64,000 bases of DNA, from NCBI RefSeq assembly GCF_016107655.1, contig NZ_JABASX010000001.1:496001-560000 (forward strand), written 5' to 3'. Position 1 is the first letter of the stretch. Every line of letters starts with the position of its first letter. Origin of the DNA: Brevibacterium antiquum. Lineage in GTDB: Bacteria; Actinomycetota; Actinomycetes; Actinomycetales; Brevibacteriaceae. The notes under the pieces are model-generated. The model did no database searches. It was given only the letters and a program-made list of their open reading frames with translations, and was not told the DNA's origin. Positions 34,648 to 42,762 of this stretch are shown piece by piece. Both the position numbers and the translations under genes were made by a program.

Positions 34648-35702
34648 TGAGCGCTGACTGGTTCGGCCTGATCTGGCTCGTCGTTCTGCTTCTGGGCAAC
34701 GCCTTCTTCGTCGCAGCCGAATTCGCAGTGGTCGCGGCCAAACGATCACAGCTCGAGCCCCGGGCTCAGGAGGGGTCGTCCGCGGCGAAGACTGCTCTCT
34801 ACGCGATGGAGCATGTCTCGGTGATGTTGGCGATCTGCCAGCTCGGAATCACCGTCTGCTCTCTGCTGTTGGGCAACGTGGCAGAGCCGGCCATCCACCA
34901 TCTCCTGGCAGGGCCGCTGGAAGGACTGGGCATTCCGGCTGGGCTGTCCTCGACTATCTCCTTCATTCTGTCTCTGGGCGTCGTCACATATCTGCATGTG
35001 GTGATCGGTGAGATGGTGCCCAAGAACATGGCTCTGGCAGCCTCGGCTCGCGCCGTGATGCTGCTGGCGCCCCCGCTCGTCTTCCTCTCCCGAGTCTTCG
35101 GCTTCGTCATCAAACCGCTGAACGGTCTGGCCAACTCGATCCTGCATCTGTTCAAGATCGAAGCACGCGACGAGGTCAACGAGGCGTTCACGATCGAGCA
35201 GGTTGAGTCGATCGTCGCCGAGTCCAAACGCGAGGGTCTGCTCACAGACGACACCGGGCTCCTCAAGGGCGCACTGGAGTTCAGCGACAAAACAGCAGCC
35301 GACATCATGGTCCCGATGTCCGAACTGATCACCATCTCTTCCAGTGTGACTCCTGATGAGCTCGTCACCCTGGTCGGAAAGACCGGGTTCTCGCGCTATT
35401 TCGTCACCGACGACGACGGGTATCCGCAGGACTATCTCCATATCAAAGACGTCCTCTATGCCGACAGCACGCTCGAATACGGTGCACCGGTTCCGACGAA
35501 GAGATTCCGTCCCCTGTTCACGGTGACTGCGGGTGACGAAGTCGAAGAGGCCCTCTCCCAGATGCAGAAGGTCGGCATTCACGTTGCCAGGGTCGTGTCT
35601 GCAGAGGGCAACGTGCTGGGACTGCTCTTCCTCGAAGACGTCTTGGAAGAGCTCGTCGGGGAAGTCCAGGACGCCATGCAGCGAGGTCGATACGAATACT
35701 GA
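34647..35702 (+). CDS. CNNM/CorC family membrane protein 2
   Basis: A 351-residue paralogue of the preceding protein: DUF21 membrane domain (FFVAAEFAVVAAKRS; VIGEMVPKN) and a CBS pair (DIMVPMSEL; LLFLEDVLEELVGEV). It ends right after the CBS pair and lacks the CorC/HlyC C-terminal domain, the usual form of the second gene. The two proteins probably act together, perhaps as a heterodimer since CNNM domains dimerise. The start overlaps the previous stop by one base. Confidence 0.88.
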   Translation: MSADWFGLIWLVVLLLGNAFFVAAEFAVVAAKRSQLEPRAQEGSSAAKTALYAMEHVSVMLAICQLGITVCSLLLGNVAEPAIHHLLAGPLEGLGIPAGLSSTISFILSLGVVTYLHVVIGEMVPKNMALAASARAVMLLAPPLVFLSRVFGFVIKPLNGLANSILHLFKIEARDEVNEAFTIEQVESIVAESKREGLLTDDTGLLKGALEFSDKTAADIMVPMSELITISSSVTPDELVTLVGKTGFSRYFVTDDDGYPQDYLHIKDVLYADSTLEYGAPVPTKRFRPLFTVTAGDEVEEALSQMQKVGIHVARVVSAEGNVLGLLFLEDVLEELVGEVQDAMQRGRYEY

Positions 35703-35766
35703 ACATGACATCACGCAGGCACGGCGAGGAATGTGTGACACGCGTCATCCAAATGCCCGTTCCTTT

Positions 35767-35837
35767 GTAACAATATGTTATCTAAGGCCCCCACCGGAGC
35801 CCGCAAATACGCGTTCTGCGGCGCCCTGGTGGGGGTT
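35767..35837 (+). other. structured intergenic element between CNNM operon and vanY
   Basis: GGCCCCCACC (35786-35795) pairs with GGTGGGGGTT (35828-35837), using two G-U pairs, around an inner stem CCGCA/TGCGG (35801-35805 and 35817-35821). TTAAAA follows rather than a T-run. A near-palindrome GTAAC-AATAT-GTTAT (35767-35781) precedes it. It may end the CNNM transcript or belong to an untranslated leader of vanY. Confidence 0.45.
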
Positions 35838-35870
35838 AAAACATGTTAAACGCCAGGTCACACGCCAAGT

Positions 35871-35918
35871 GTGAACGGAAAGTGACAATCTGTAACGAGC
35901 TCGTTATAGTGTTGTGAC
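35871..35918 (+). promoter_or_regulatory. phased array of GTnAC half-sites before the VanY gene
   Basis: GTGAA (35871), GTGAC (35882), GTAAC (35892), GTTAT (35903) and GTGAC (35914) follow one another at 11, 10, 11 and 11 bp, on one face of the helix. Direct GTnAC repeats of this spacing are what I recall for MtrA response-regulator sites in front of actinobacterial cell-wall hydrolase genes. The repeats are certain; the regulator is inferred. Confidence 0.5.
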
Positions 35919-35979
35919 ATAAGGTTTTCGTTCGCCCGGATACATGGCGGTCGAAATACGGACAACAGTACGGAGTAAT

Positions 35980-37017
35980 ATGTCGAGTGAGTCCTCGACC
36001 GCAGAGATGCCACTGGTTCGCCGTCGCGATCTGCGCAGGCAGCACACATCTTCACCTGTGACATCTGTCTTTTCGAAACAGGCCGCGACATCGGTGTCGC
36101 AGCATTCGAACCCGACTCCATCCGCACCCCTTTCGCCGCGTCGCGCCGCGATGGCTGCAGAAGCCAGGGCCGCCGCAGGATCGCCCCGTAGGGCCGCGAT
36201 GGCCAAGGAGGCCTCGGCGCGTCCCGACGATGTCGGTTCGGCCTTCGTAGCCGCTCGCATGGGCAGCCGCGGATCCGACGGTTCACTGCTGCGTTCGGTG
36301 CGTCGACGTCGTGTGACGACCTTCTCGGCCTTGGCCACTGTCTCTGTCACAGGAACCGCGATCGCCGCCGTCATGGTCGCAGGCAACATGAGCGGCAATC
36401 AGGAAGTCAAGGTCGACGAGACTGCTGCCGACAGCCAGACTCGCGCCATCAATGCCGAATCCGTCTCCGCCGATATCAAGGCAGACAACGAGAAAACGAG
36501 CATGGCCATCGGCGCCCCGAGCGCCAAGCAGACCAAGGTCGAGGCCGCTTCGCGTGCCATCACCAAGACCGTGCTTCCCGGATGCGAAGGCGAGGTTCCG
36601 AAAGGCGAGGCATCCAACGGTGAGGTCCCCGAGGAATGGCTGTGCGATATCGGCGTCGGCAACCACCAGCTGCGTTCGGACGCTGCGGTGTCCTTTGCCA
36701 AGATGAACGCTGCGTTCAAGAAGGACACGGGCAAGGAGCTGGCTGTCACCGACTCGTATCGGTCGCTGGAATCTCAGATCTCCGTTGCAGAACGCAAGCC
36801 CGGATTCGCTGCTCGCCCCGGCACGTCCAACCACGGCTGGGGAATCGCGCTGGATCTCGGTGCAGGAACTCAGAACGGTACCGGCGTGCAGTATGAGTGG
36901 CTCGTCGCCAACGGTGAGAAGTACGGGTGGGAGAACCCCGATTGGGCCAAGCGCAACGCCTATGAACTCTGGCACTGGGAATACGTTCCAGGCCGCAAGG
37001 ACCTCAAGGGCGCCTGA
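35980..37017 (+). CDS. VanY-type D-alanyl-D-alanine carboxypeptidase, membrane-anchored
   Basis: A 345-residue protein with a long basic cytoplasmic N-terminus containing two SPRRAAMA repeats (about 50-75), one transmembrane anchor (about 113-135, ATVSVTGTAIAAVMVAG), a linker, and a C-terminal peptidase M15B/VanY domain. Zinc ligands are His and Asp of SNHGWGIALDLG and His of ELWHWEYV; DSYRSLESQ precedes them. It should trim the terminal D-Ala of peptidoglycan stems outside the cell. The ATG at 35980 has CGGAG 5 bases upstream; an ATG at 35944 is less likely. Confidence 0.88.
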   Translation: MSSESSTAEMPLVRRRDLRRQHTSSPVTSVFSKQAATSVSQHSNPTPSAPLSPRRAAMAAEARAAAGSPRRAAMAKEASARPDDVGSAFVAARMGSRGSDGSLLRSVRRRRVTTFSALATVSVTGTAIAAVMVAGNMSGNQEVKVDETAADSQTRAINAESVSADIKADNEKTSMAIGAPSAKQTKVEAASRAITKTVLPGCEGEVPKGEASNGEVPEEWLCDIGVGNHQLRSDAAVSFAKMNAAFKKDTGKELAVTDSYRSLESQISVAERKPGFAARPGTSNHGWGIALDLGAGTQNGTGVQYEWLVANGEKYGWENPDWAKRNAYELWHWEYVPGRKDLKGA

Positions 37018-37024
37018 TGCCGAC

Positions 37025-37066
37025 ATCCGCGTGCAATCGAGACTCGATTGCACGCGGATTCGTTTT
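37025..37066 (+). terminator. rho-independent terminator after the VanY gene
   Basis: ATCCGCGTGCAATCGAG and CTCGATTGCACGCGGAT are perfect 17-base complements separated by one base, followed by TCGTTTT, 8 bases past the stop. Confidence 0.85.
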
Positions 37067-37104
37067 GGGGAGCACCACAAGTCGGTGATAGCATTGCATC
37101 CGTT

Positions 37105-37180
37105 GCCCGCGTAGCTCAGTGGATAGAGCGTCTGCCTCCGGAGCAGAAGGTCGTAGGTTCGAATCCTGTCGCGGGCACCA
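37105..37180 (+). tRNA. tRNA-Arg (CCG)
   Basis: A 73-nt tRNA beginning GCCCGCGTAGCTCAG with encoded CCA (37178-37180). The anticodon loop CTCCGGA is closed by TCTGC/GCAGA, giving anticodon CCG for arginine CGG codons. The T-loop GGTTCGAATCC is standard. Confidence 0.96.
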
Positions 37181-37184
37181 CACA

Positions 37185-37216
37185 CCGTCCTCCTCATCAG
37201 CTGAGGTGGGCGGTTT
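37185..37216 (+). terminator. terminator of tRNA-Arg
   Basis: CCGTCCTCCTCA and TGAGGTGGGCGG pair at 10 of 12 positions around a 5-base loop, followed by TTTCT, directly behind the tRNA. Confidence 0.6.
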
Positions 37217-37274
37217 CTGCTACCACCGCTTATGGTGGTTCCTAAGCAACCTCAACCAGCTGATGAAGGTCCTG

Positions 37275-38030
37275 ATGACGACTCCTGCGGATGTGACGAA
37301 CGCCGATGTCGTGCTCAGCGCACAATCGGTGCGAAAGAGCTTCGGTCGCGGCGACACCGCTGTGACGGCCCTCGATGACATCACGGTGAACTTCGAAGCC
37401 AGCAGGTTCAGCGCGATCATGGGACCATCGGGCTCAGGAAAATCCACGTTCATGCACGTCCTCGCCGGACTCGACAGAGTGGATTCCGGAACCATCACGA
37501 TGGGCGGCCAGGACATTACTGGTCTCAACGACAAAGAACTGACCCAACTGCGACGGGACCGGGTCGGATTCATCTTCCAAGCATTCAATCTCGTTCCCAC
37601 CCTGACCGCTGAACAGAACATCGAGCTGCCGGTGTCCCTGGCTCGCAAGAAGATCGATCCGGAGTGGAAAGCAGAAGTCGTTGAGCGTCTTGAGCTGGGG
37701 GACCGGCTCAAACACCGACCGCACGAACTCTCCGGTGGCCAGCAGCAGCGCGTTGCCGTGGCTCGTGCCCTTCTGACGCGTCCGGACGTGATCTTCGCCG
37801 ATGAGCCCACAGGCAACCTCGACTCCCAGGCAGGAGCAGAAGTGCTGGCCCTGCTCCACGGTGCGACCACCCGCTACGGGCAGACGATCATCTTGGTCAC
37901 CCACGACCCCGTAGCCGCCTCACACGCCGATCGAGTCGTGCTGCTCAAGGACGGACGAGCCGGGGGAGAAGTGCAGCAGCCGAGCAGGGAATCCGTGGTC
38001 TCCGCGCTGGGTGAGCTGAGCGATCTGTGA
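37275..38030 (+). CDS. ABC transporter ATP-binding protein (MacB/LolD type)
   Basis: A 251-residue ATPase: Walker [11 protein letters not shown]-loop [18 protein letters not shown], signature [15 protein letters not shown], Walker [14 protein letters not shown] and H-loop LVTHD. The [12 protein letters not shown] Q-loop is that of MacB/LolD ATPases that drive FtsX-like permeases. The ATG at 37275 has AAGG 5 bases upstream; the frame continues back through the tRNA but cannot be coding there. The permease start overlaps the stop (GTGA). Confidence 0.92.
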   Translation: MTTPADVTNADVVLSAQSVRKSFGRGDTAVTALDDITVNFEASRFSAIMGPSGSGKSTFMHVLAGLDRVDSGTITMGGQDITGLNDKELTQLRRDRVGFIFQAFNLVPTLTAEQNIELPVSLARKKIDPEWKAEVVERLELGDRLKHRPHELSGGQQQRVAVARALLTRPDVIFADEPTGNLDSQAGAEVLALLHGATTRYGQTIILVTHDPVAASHADRVVLLKDGRAGGEVQQPSRESVVSALGELSDL

Positions 38031-40576
38031 TCGCAGTCGCTCTGGCGGAGATCCGAATCCACTGGGCGCGATTCCTCGCAGTGGGTCTCGGCATCGCGCT
38101 GGCAGCAGGCTTCGTGGCCTCGACCCTGATCATCAGCTCATCCCTGCAGACGAGCCTGAAGGAATCGGTCGGGCACACATTCTCCGAATCGGACCTCGTC
38201 ATCGTTCCGGCCCAGGACGTCTTCGTCAATGGGCAGGAAGTCTCTCCTTTGGCGAAGCCTCTGGAGCGGGTCGACGGTGTGAGCGGTGCGGCCGTCAACG
38301 CTCGCACGACGACCACGGGTCGAGGTCAGTCCTTCTCTGAGAGCACGTTCGCTCTGAGTCCTGTACCCGCGGATACGCGCCTGGACACGTTCTCCATCAC
38401 CGAAGGCACAAGGCCCGACTCAATCACCGACCTGGTCCTGGACGAGGCGGCTGCGAGAGATCTGGGTGTGGGCATCGGCGACGAGATCCGCTTCTCCGTT
38501 GCCGCAGTATCCGTCGGATCTGATGAAGATTCGATGCCCGTCTACCGGGGACCGAGCCAGAGCAACACGACATTCACCGTGGTCGGTCTGGCCTCCATGG
38601 GCAGCGGTCCTGCGACTGCAGGCATGCACCGAGGAATGACAACCTCGGCGAGCTATCAGGAGTACTTCGCTCAACAGGGCGACGTCATTGCGATCCAGAT
38701 CGCGCTTGACGCGGGTGCGGATCCGGCCGAGGTTCTCCCGCGTCTGCAGGCGACGATCGACGACTCTGCACTGCAGGGGAGTCTGGAGGCGATGACGGTC
38801 TCCGATGCCGTCGACGTCAAAGCCGAACGGCTCTCCGGCGGCAACGAGGTCATCACCTGGCTGCTCCTGGCCTTCGCCGGCATCTCCGTCATTGTGGCGA
38901 TACTGGTGGTGTCCAACACCTTCTCCGTCATCGTGGCCGGGCGCAGACGCGAACTGGCACTGCTGCGCTGCCTGGGAGCCTCACGCCTTCAGCTCTACGG
39001 GTCTGTGGTCACGGAGGGCACGTTCGTGGGACTGCTCGGGTCGATCGTCGGTGTGGCCGTCGGGGCAGGCGTCAGCTTCTGCCTCGCTGCAGGAGCGAAG
39101 CAGATCTGGCCCAACGAGTTCGACTACTTGAGCCTGAATGTGCCCCCGTCGGCATTGTTGATCGGCATTGCCGTCGGGGTGCTTCTCACGGTGCTCGCAA
39201 CCATCCGACCGGCCCGCAGCGCCATCGCGGTGACCCCGCTGGAGGCGCTGCAGCCCTTCGACGAGGCGCTGTCTCCTTCGGGCCAGAGCAGGCTGCGCCA
39301 CATCGTCGGGTGGTCGAGCATCGGCCTCGGAATCGTGCTCCTCCTCGCCTCGATCTATCTGGTTGAACAGTCGCAGGCATGGATCCTGGGCGGTGCACTT
39401 GGGGGAGCCCTTCTCGTCTTCGGCATTGTGCTGTGCTCCGTGATGATCATTCCCCCGATTGTCGCGGCCATCGGTGACCTGGCCTTCAGCCCCTTCGGCA
39501 TCCCGGGTCGACTGGCCACCCTGAACACCTTGCGCAACCGCCGGCGAACAGCCGCGACCGCAACTGCACTCATCATCGGCGTCACCCTTGTGGCGACGAT
39601 TCTCGTCGGCGGAATGTCAACGAAGGCAACGATGGGTTTCGGCCTCAACCAGCGTTATCCCATCGACATCGCTGTCCCGCTCGAAACCACCGTCGACCGC
39701 GACGAAGCCGATGCCGTGCGGGACATTGCGGGCGTGGAAGCCGTCGTCGTCGCTCATCGGGCACAGGTGATCGGCGATCACGGTGACTCGCCCCCTGAGC
39801 TCTATGTCATCGATCCCGAATCCGCGCAGACCGTGATCAGCGAGGGCGCCGAGGCTCCGGTTGCCGGGAAAGTGCTCGTCCCGAAGGACTTCGCTCCCGA
39901 CAGCATCGGCATCAAGGGCCTCACAGAGGCGACGGTTCCGGTTGAGAAGGCCGGTGACTCGAGTCTGGTGTACTTCACTACCCCAGATGTCGGCAATGAC
40001 CTGGGCGTGTCCGCAACCTCCACGTCGGTGCTGGTCAGGGTCGACCCGAATGTCTCGGTCTCAGACATCTTTCGGATCCAACAGGACGTGGCCGAAGCAC
40101 TCGACGTCACCACCGACGAGGTCGCCGGTTCAGCAGTGGCTCGTGGCCAATACTCCGAGTTCATCGACGTGCTTCTCGTTGCTGCCGTGGCCCTCCTATT
40201 CGTTGCGGTCCTCATTGCTCTGCTCGGTGTCTCGAACACGGTGAGCCTGTCGGTGATCGAACGTCGGCGGGAGAACTCACTGCTCCGGGCCCTGGGTCTG
40301 AGCATCTCCCAGCTGAGATCACTTCTCGCTCTCGAAGCCACCCTCATCTCCTCAGTGGCTGGGCTCATCGGGCTCCTCCTCGGCGGGGCGCTCGGCATCG
40401 TCGGCACTCATCTGATCACGCACGACTATTCCAATCGGCTCATCGTTGACTGGTCTCTTGCCTCCACTTTGGGCATCCTGCTGGTGGCGATCCTTGCGGG
40501 GCTGCTCTCCGCTTTGGCACCGGCCAGACGGGCCGCGCGGCTGTCACCGGTGGAGGGACTCAAGCAGGAGAACTGA
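38027..40576 (+). CDS. FtsX-like ABC transporter permease
   Basis: An 849-residue permease with two FtsX-type halves. A first transmembrane helix (residues about 12-35) is followed by a large extracytoplasmic domain and three helices near 275-385; after two further membrane segments at about 420-480 the pattern repeats with a second external domain and three helices near the C-terminus. Both halves carry the conserved VSNTFSVI / VSNTVSLS and RRRELALLRCLG / RRRENSLLRALG blocks. Such proteins act as mechanotransmitters or lipid/peptide exporters; the substrate is unknown. It is coupled to the ATPase gene by a GTGA overlap. Confidence 0.9.
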   Translation: MIAVALAEIRIHWARFLAVGLGIALAAGFVASTLIISSSLQTSLKESVGHTFSESDLVIVPAQDVFVNGQEVSPLAKPLERVDGVSGAAVNARTTTTGRGQSFSESTFALSPVPADTRLDTFSITEGTRPDSITDLVLDEAAARDLGVGIGDEIRFSVAAVSVGSDEDSMPVYRGPSQSNTTFTVVGLASMGSGPATAGMHRGMTTSASYQEYFAQQGDVIAIQIALDAGADPAEVLPRLQATIDDSALQGSLEAMTVSDAVDVKAERLSGGNEVITWLLLAFAGISVIVAILVVSNTFSVIVAGRRRELALLRCLGASRLQLYGSVVTEGTFVGLLGSIVGVAVGAGVSFCLAAGAKQIWPNEFDYLSLNVPPSALLIGIAVGVLLTVLATIRPARSAIAVTPLEALQPFDEALSPSGQSRLRHIVGWSSIGLGIVLLLASIYLVEQSQAWILGGALGGALLVFGIVLCSVMIIPPIVAAIGDLAFSPFGIPGRLATLNTLRNRRRTAATATALIIGVTLVATILVGGMSTKATMGFGLNQRYPIDIAVPLETTVDRDEADAVRDIAGVEAVVVAHRAQVIGDHGDSPPELYVIDPESAQTVISEGAEAPVAGKVLVPKDFAPDSIGIKGLTEATVPVEKAGDSSLVYFTTPDVGNDLGVSATSTSVLVRVDPNVSVSDIFRIQQDVAEALDVTTDEVAGSAVARGQYSEFIDVLLVAAVALLFVAVLIALLGVSNTVSLSVIERRRENSLLRALGLSISQLRSLLALEATLISSVAGLIGLLLGGALGIVGTHLITHDYSNRLIVDWSLASTLGILLVAILAGLLSALAPARRAARLSPVEGLKQEN

Positions 40577-40621
40577 CCCCGCCGACACTGGTGCGGTGGC
40601 CAGGATGATAGACATGCAAGC

Positions 40622-41797
40622 ATGAAATCTGCGTGGGCATCCGGTCTGATCGTCCTCGGAATCGTTGTCGCAGCATTCAACCTTCGCCCGGGCGTGACCG
40701 GGCTGTCGCCGCTGCTGGACGCGATGGGCTCCGAGATCCATCTCAGCGCGGTGTTCCTGGCAATCATCGGGATGCTGCCGCCGCTGCTCTACGGAATCAG
40801 CGGCTTCATCACGCCACGGCTGTACAACCGGTTCTCCGGACTGACGATCTCACTGGCAGTGATGGTCATGATCACGGCTGGCCTGGGCCTGCGTGCGATC
40901 GTCGACTCTCCCGCACTCTTCCTGGCACTCAGCGTTCTCGCACTGCTGGGCATGGGCATCGGCAACGTCGTCGTGCCACCGATCGTGAAGTCCTACTTCC
41001 CTGACCGTGTCGCACTGATGTCGACAGTGCACGTGGGGCTGCTGCAGCTGGGGACTTTCATCCCACCACTCGTGGCAGTGCCGCTGGCATCGAAGTTCGA
41101 ATGGCGCGGTTCTCTGCTCGTGTGGGCTGTCTCCGCGGCGCTGGGGATCGCCGTCTGGGCCGTGATCGCTGTGCTCAGACCTGCACCCCAGTCGCAGGTC
41201 TCGGCCACGGTCGTCGGCGGAAGCGAACTGCTGCGACTGGTCAAGACCCGCCGAGCCTGGGCACTGATGACGATGACCGGACTGACCTCATTCAACAATT
41301 TCATCCTGTTCACTTGGCTGCCTACCCTGCTGACACGATCGGGCTTCGACCCGGCATTCGCAGGAACCATGCTCGCCCTCGTGACCGCCATTCCCCTCGT
41401 CCTCGGGTTCGTCCTGCCGCTTCTCGCACAGAAGATGCGCACAGCTTCGCCGATAGTCGCGGCCTTCTGCGCCTGCCTGGCTGTCGGATACCTCGGCCTG
41501 TGGCTCATGCCTCAGGCAGCACCAGTGCTGTGGACGGTCCTGCTGGGCATCGGAATCTCGACCTTCCCGCTGGCTCTGACCCTGATCACCCTGCGCTCAC
41601 GCAGCGCCGAGGCCTCGGCAGCGCTGTCCGGGTTCGTTCAGGGCGGCGGTTACCTGATGGCCGCTACCGGGCCCCTGATCTTCGCCTTCCTGATCCAGAG
41701 CTTCGAGGTGATGTGGCCGGCTTACGCTGTGGTGCTGGCCTCCACCGCGGTGAAGTTCGCGGTCAGCTTCTCCGCCTGTCGTCCCGGCTCGATCTGA
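40622..41797 (+). CDS. MFS transporter of the CynX/NimT group
   Basis: A 391-residue major facilitator protein with about twelve transmembrane segments. FNLRPGVTGLSPLLDAMG at the start and the GNVVVPPIVKSYFPDRVALM block after TM4 are characteristic of the CynX/NimT (cyanate / 2-nitroimidazole) branch, whose true substrates are mostly unknown. No strong Shine-Dalgarno is seen before the ATG. It lies alone between the ABC pair and nrtL. Confidence 0.85.
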   Translation: MKSAWASGLIVLGIVVAAFNLRPGVTGLSPLLDAMGSEIHLSAVFLAIIGMLPPLLYGISGFITPRLYNRFSGLTISLAVMVMITAGLGLRAIVDSPALFLALSVLALLGMGIGNVVVPPIVKSYFPDRVALMSTVHVGLLQLGTFIPPLVAVPLASKFEWRGSLLVWAVSAALGIAVWAVIAVLRPAPQSQVSATVVGGSELLRLVKTRRAWALMTMTGLTSFNNFILFTWLPTLLTRSGFDPAFAGTMLALVTAIPLVLGFVLPLLAQKMRTASPIVAAFCACLAVGYLGLWLMPQAAPVLWTVLLGIGISTFPLALTLITLRSRSAEASAALSGFVQGGGYLMAATGPLIFAFLIQSFEVMWPAYAVVLASTAVKFAVSFSACRPGSI

Positions 41798-41859
41798 TCC
41801 AGACGACGACTATGACACCTGATTCGCCGTCGACAACCGGACACGAGTAATCTGAACGA

Positions 41860-42762
41860 GTGACCCCGGAACTTCTGCAGACCGCTCTGGCGCGTGCACT
41901 GGCGAGCAGCGCCGCCGCACGAGGAATCGACAGTGACCCTGTACCGGACTCGACCCTTCGCAGGGCGCAGGCACAGCCTCACGGCGACTGGGTCTCGACC
42001 ATCGCACTGCGCAGTGCCGCATCTCTGGACACCGAGCCCAGAACCCTGGCAGCAGAGATCGCTTCACGACTGCGCGATAACACCGGAATCACCCGTGTCG
42101 ACGTCGCCGGGCCCGGGTTCCTCAACATCACAGTGAGCCCCAGCAGCCTCGCCCAGGTCGCCGCCGACATCGTCGACGCAGGCACGGCTTTCGGCCCTGA
42201 TCAGGACACGGCAGCGCGCATCGAAGCCACAGTCGATGAACGCATCTCTTCCAACCCCGAACTTCGGACTCTGCTCCCTGCAGTGGGAAGCGATGCGCTT
42301 CGCTTCCTGGCCGCACGCAGCAGCACGGCCTCATCGCCTGCGACAGACGTGGGATTGCTGCGCACAGCCCACCCAGACAACCCCGTGTACCTCGTCCAGG
42401 TCGCGCATTCCTCGGCCCGTCGTGTCGATCGCCGCGCGGCAGCGGCTGGCATCAGCGCCGCCGGCTTCGACCCGAACGCCCTGACCGATGCCACAGAGAC
42501 CGCGCTGGCTGCGGCCCTGGCAGACTTCATCACCACGACCGATGCCGCCGCCTGCGCGGACGAACCTCGGCGCATCACCCACCTCCTCGAAGCCACCGCA
42601 CAGCTGTTCCTGGACTGGGCGAACGCATGTCCAGTGACACCGAGCGTCGATGAGGACATCAGCCGACTCCACGCTTCCCGGCTGGTCCTCGACCGAGCCG
42701 CCATCATCGTCCTGGCCACAGGACTTCGACTACTGGGCGTTCGCGCCCCGGAGAGGATGTAA
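41860..42762 (+). CDS. nrtL: ArgS-related anticodon-binding protein NrtL
   Basis: A 300-residue protein resembling the outer parts of arginyl-tRNA synthetase: an N-terminal Add-1-like domain (residues about 1-105, VDVAGPGFLNITVS) and a C-terminal DALR anticodon-binding domain (SSARRVDRRA; EPRRITHLLEATAQLFLDW). The catalytic Rossmann core with HIGH and KMSKS is absent, so it cannot charge tRNA. It occupies the place argS holds before lysA in mycobacteria and corynebacteria. TAATCT lies six bases before the GTG, suggesting a leaderless mRNA. The stop overlaps lysA by one base (TAATG). Confidence 0.82.
   Translation: MTPELLQTALARALASSAAARGIDSDPVPDSTLRRAQAQPHGDWVSTIALRSAASLDTEPRTLAAEIASRLRDNTGITRVDVAGPGFLNITVSPSSLAQVAADIVDAGTAFGPDQDTAARIEATVDERISSNPELRTLLPAVGSDALRFLAARSSTASSPATDVGLLRTAHPDNPVYLVQVAHSSARRVDRRAAAAGISAAGFDPNALTDATETALAAALADFITTTDAAACADEPRRITHLLEATAQLFLDWANACPVTPSVDEDISRLHASRLVLDRAAIIVLATGLRLLGVRAPERM

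Noticed and set aside
35857..35874. TCACAC-N5-GTGTGA palindrome as a CRP/GlxR site
   Set aside because: The half-sites have the opposite orientation to the TGTGA...TCACA consensus of that family; I leave it unassigned.
37119..37274. Upstream extension of the ABC ATPase frame through tRNA-Arg
   Set aside because: It reads through the tRNA and its terminator, and the ATG at 37275 has a proper ribosome-binding site.
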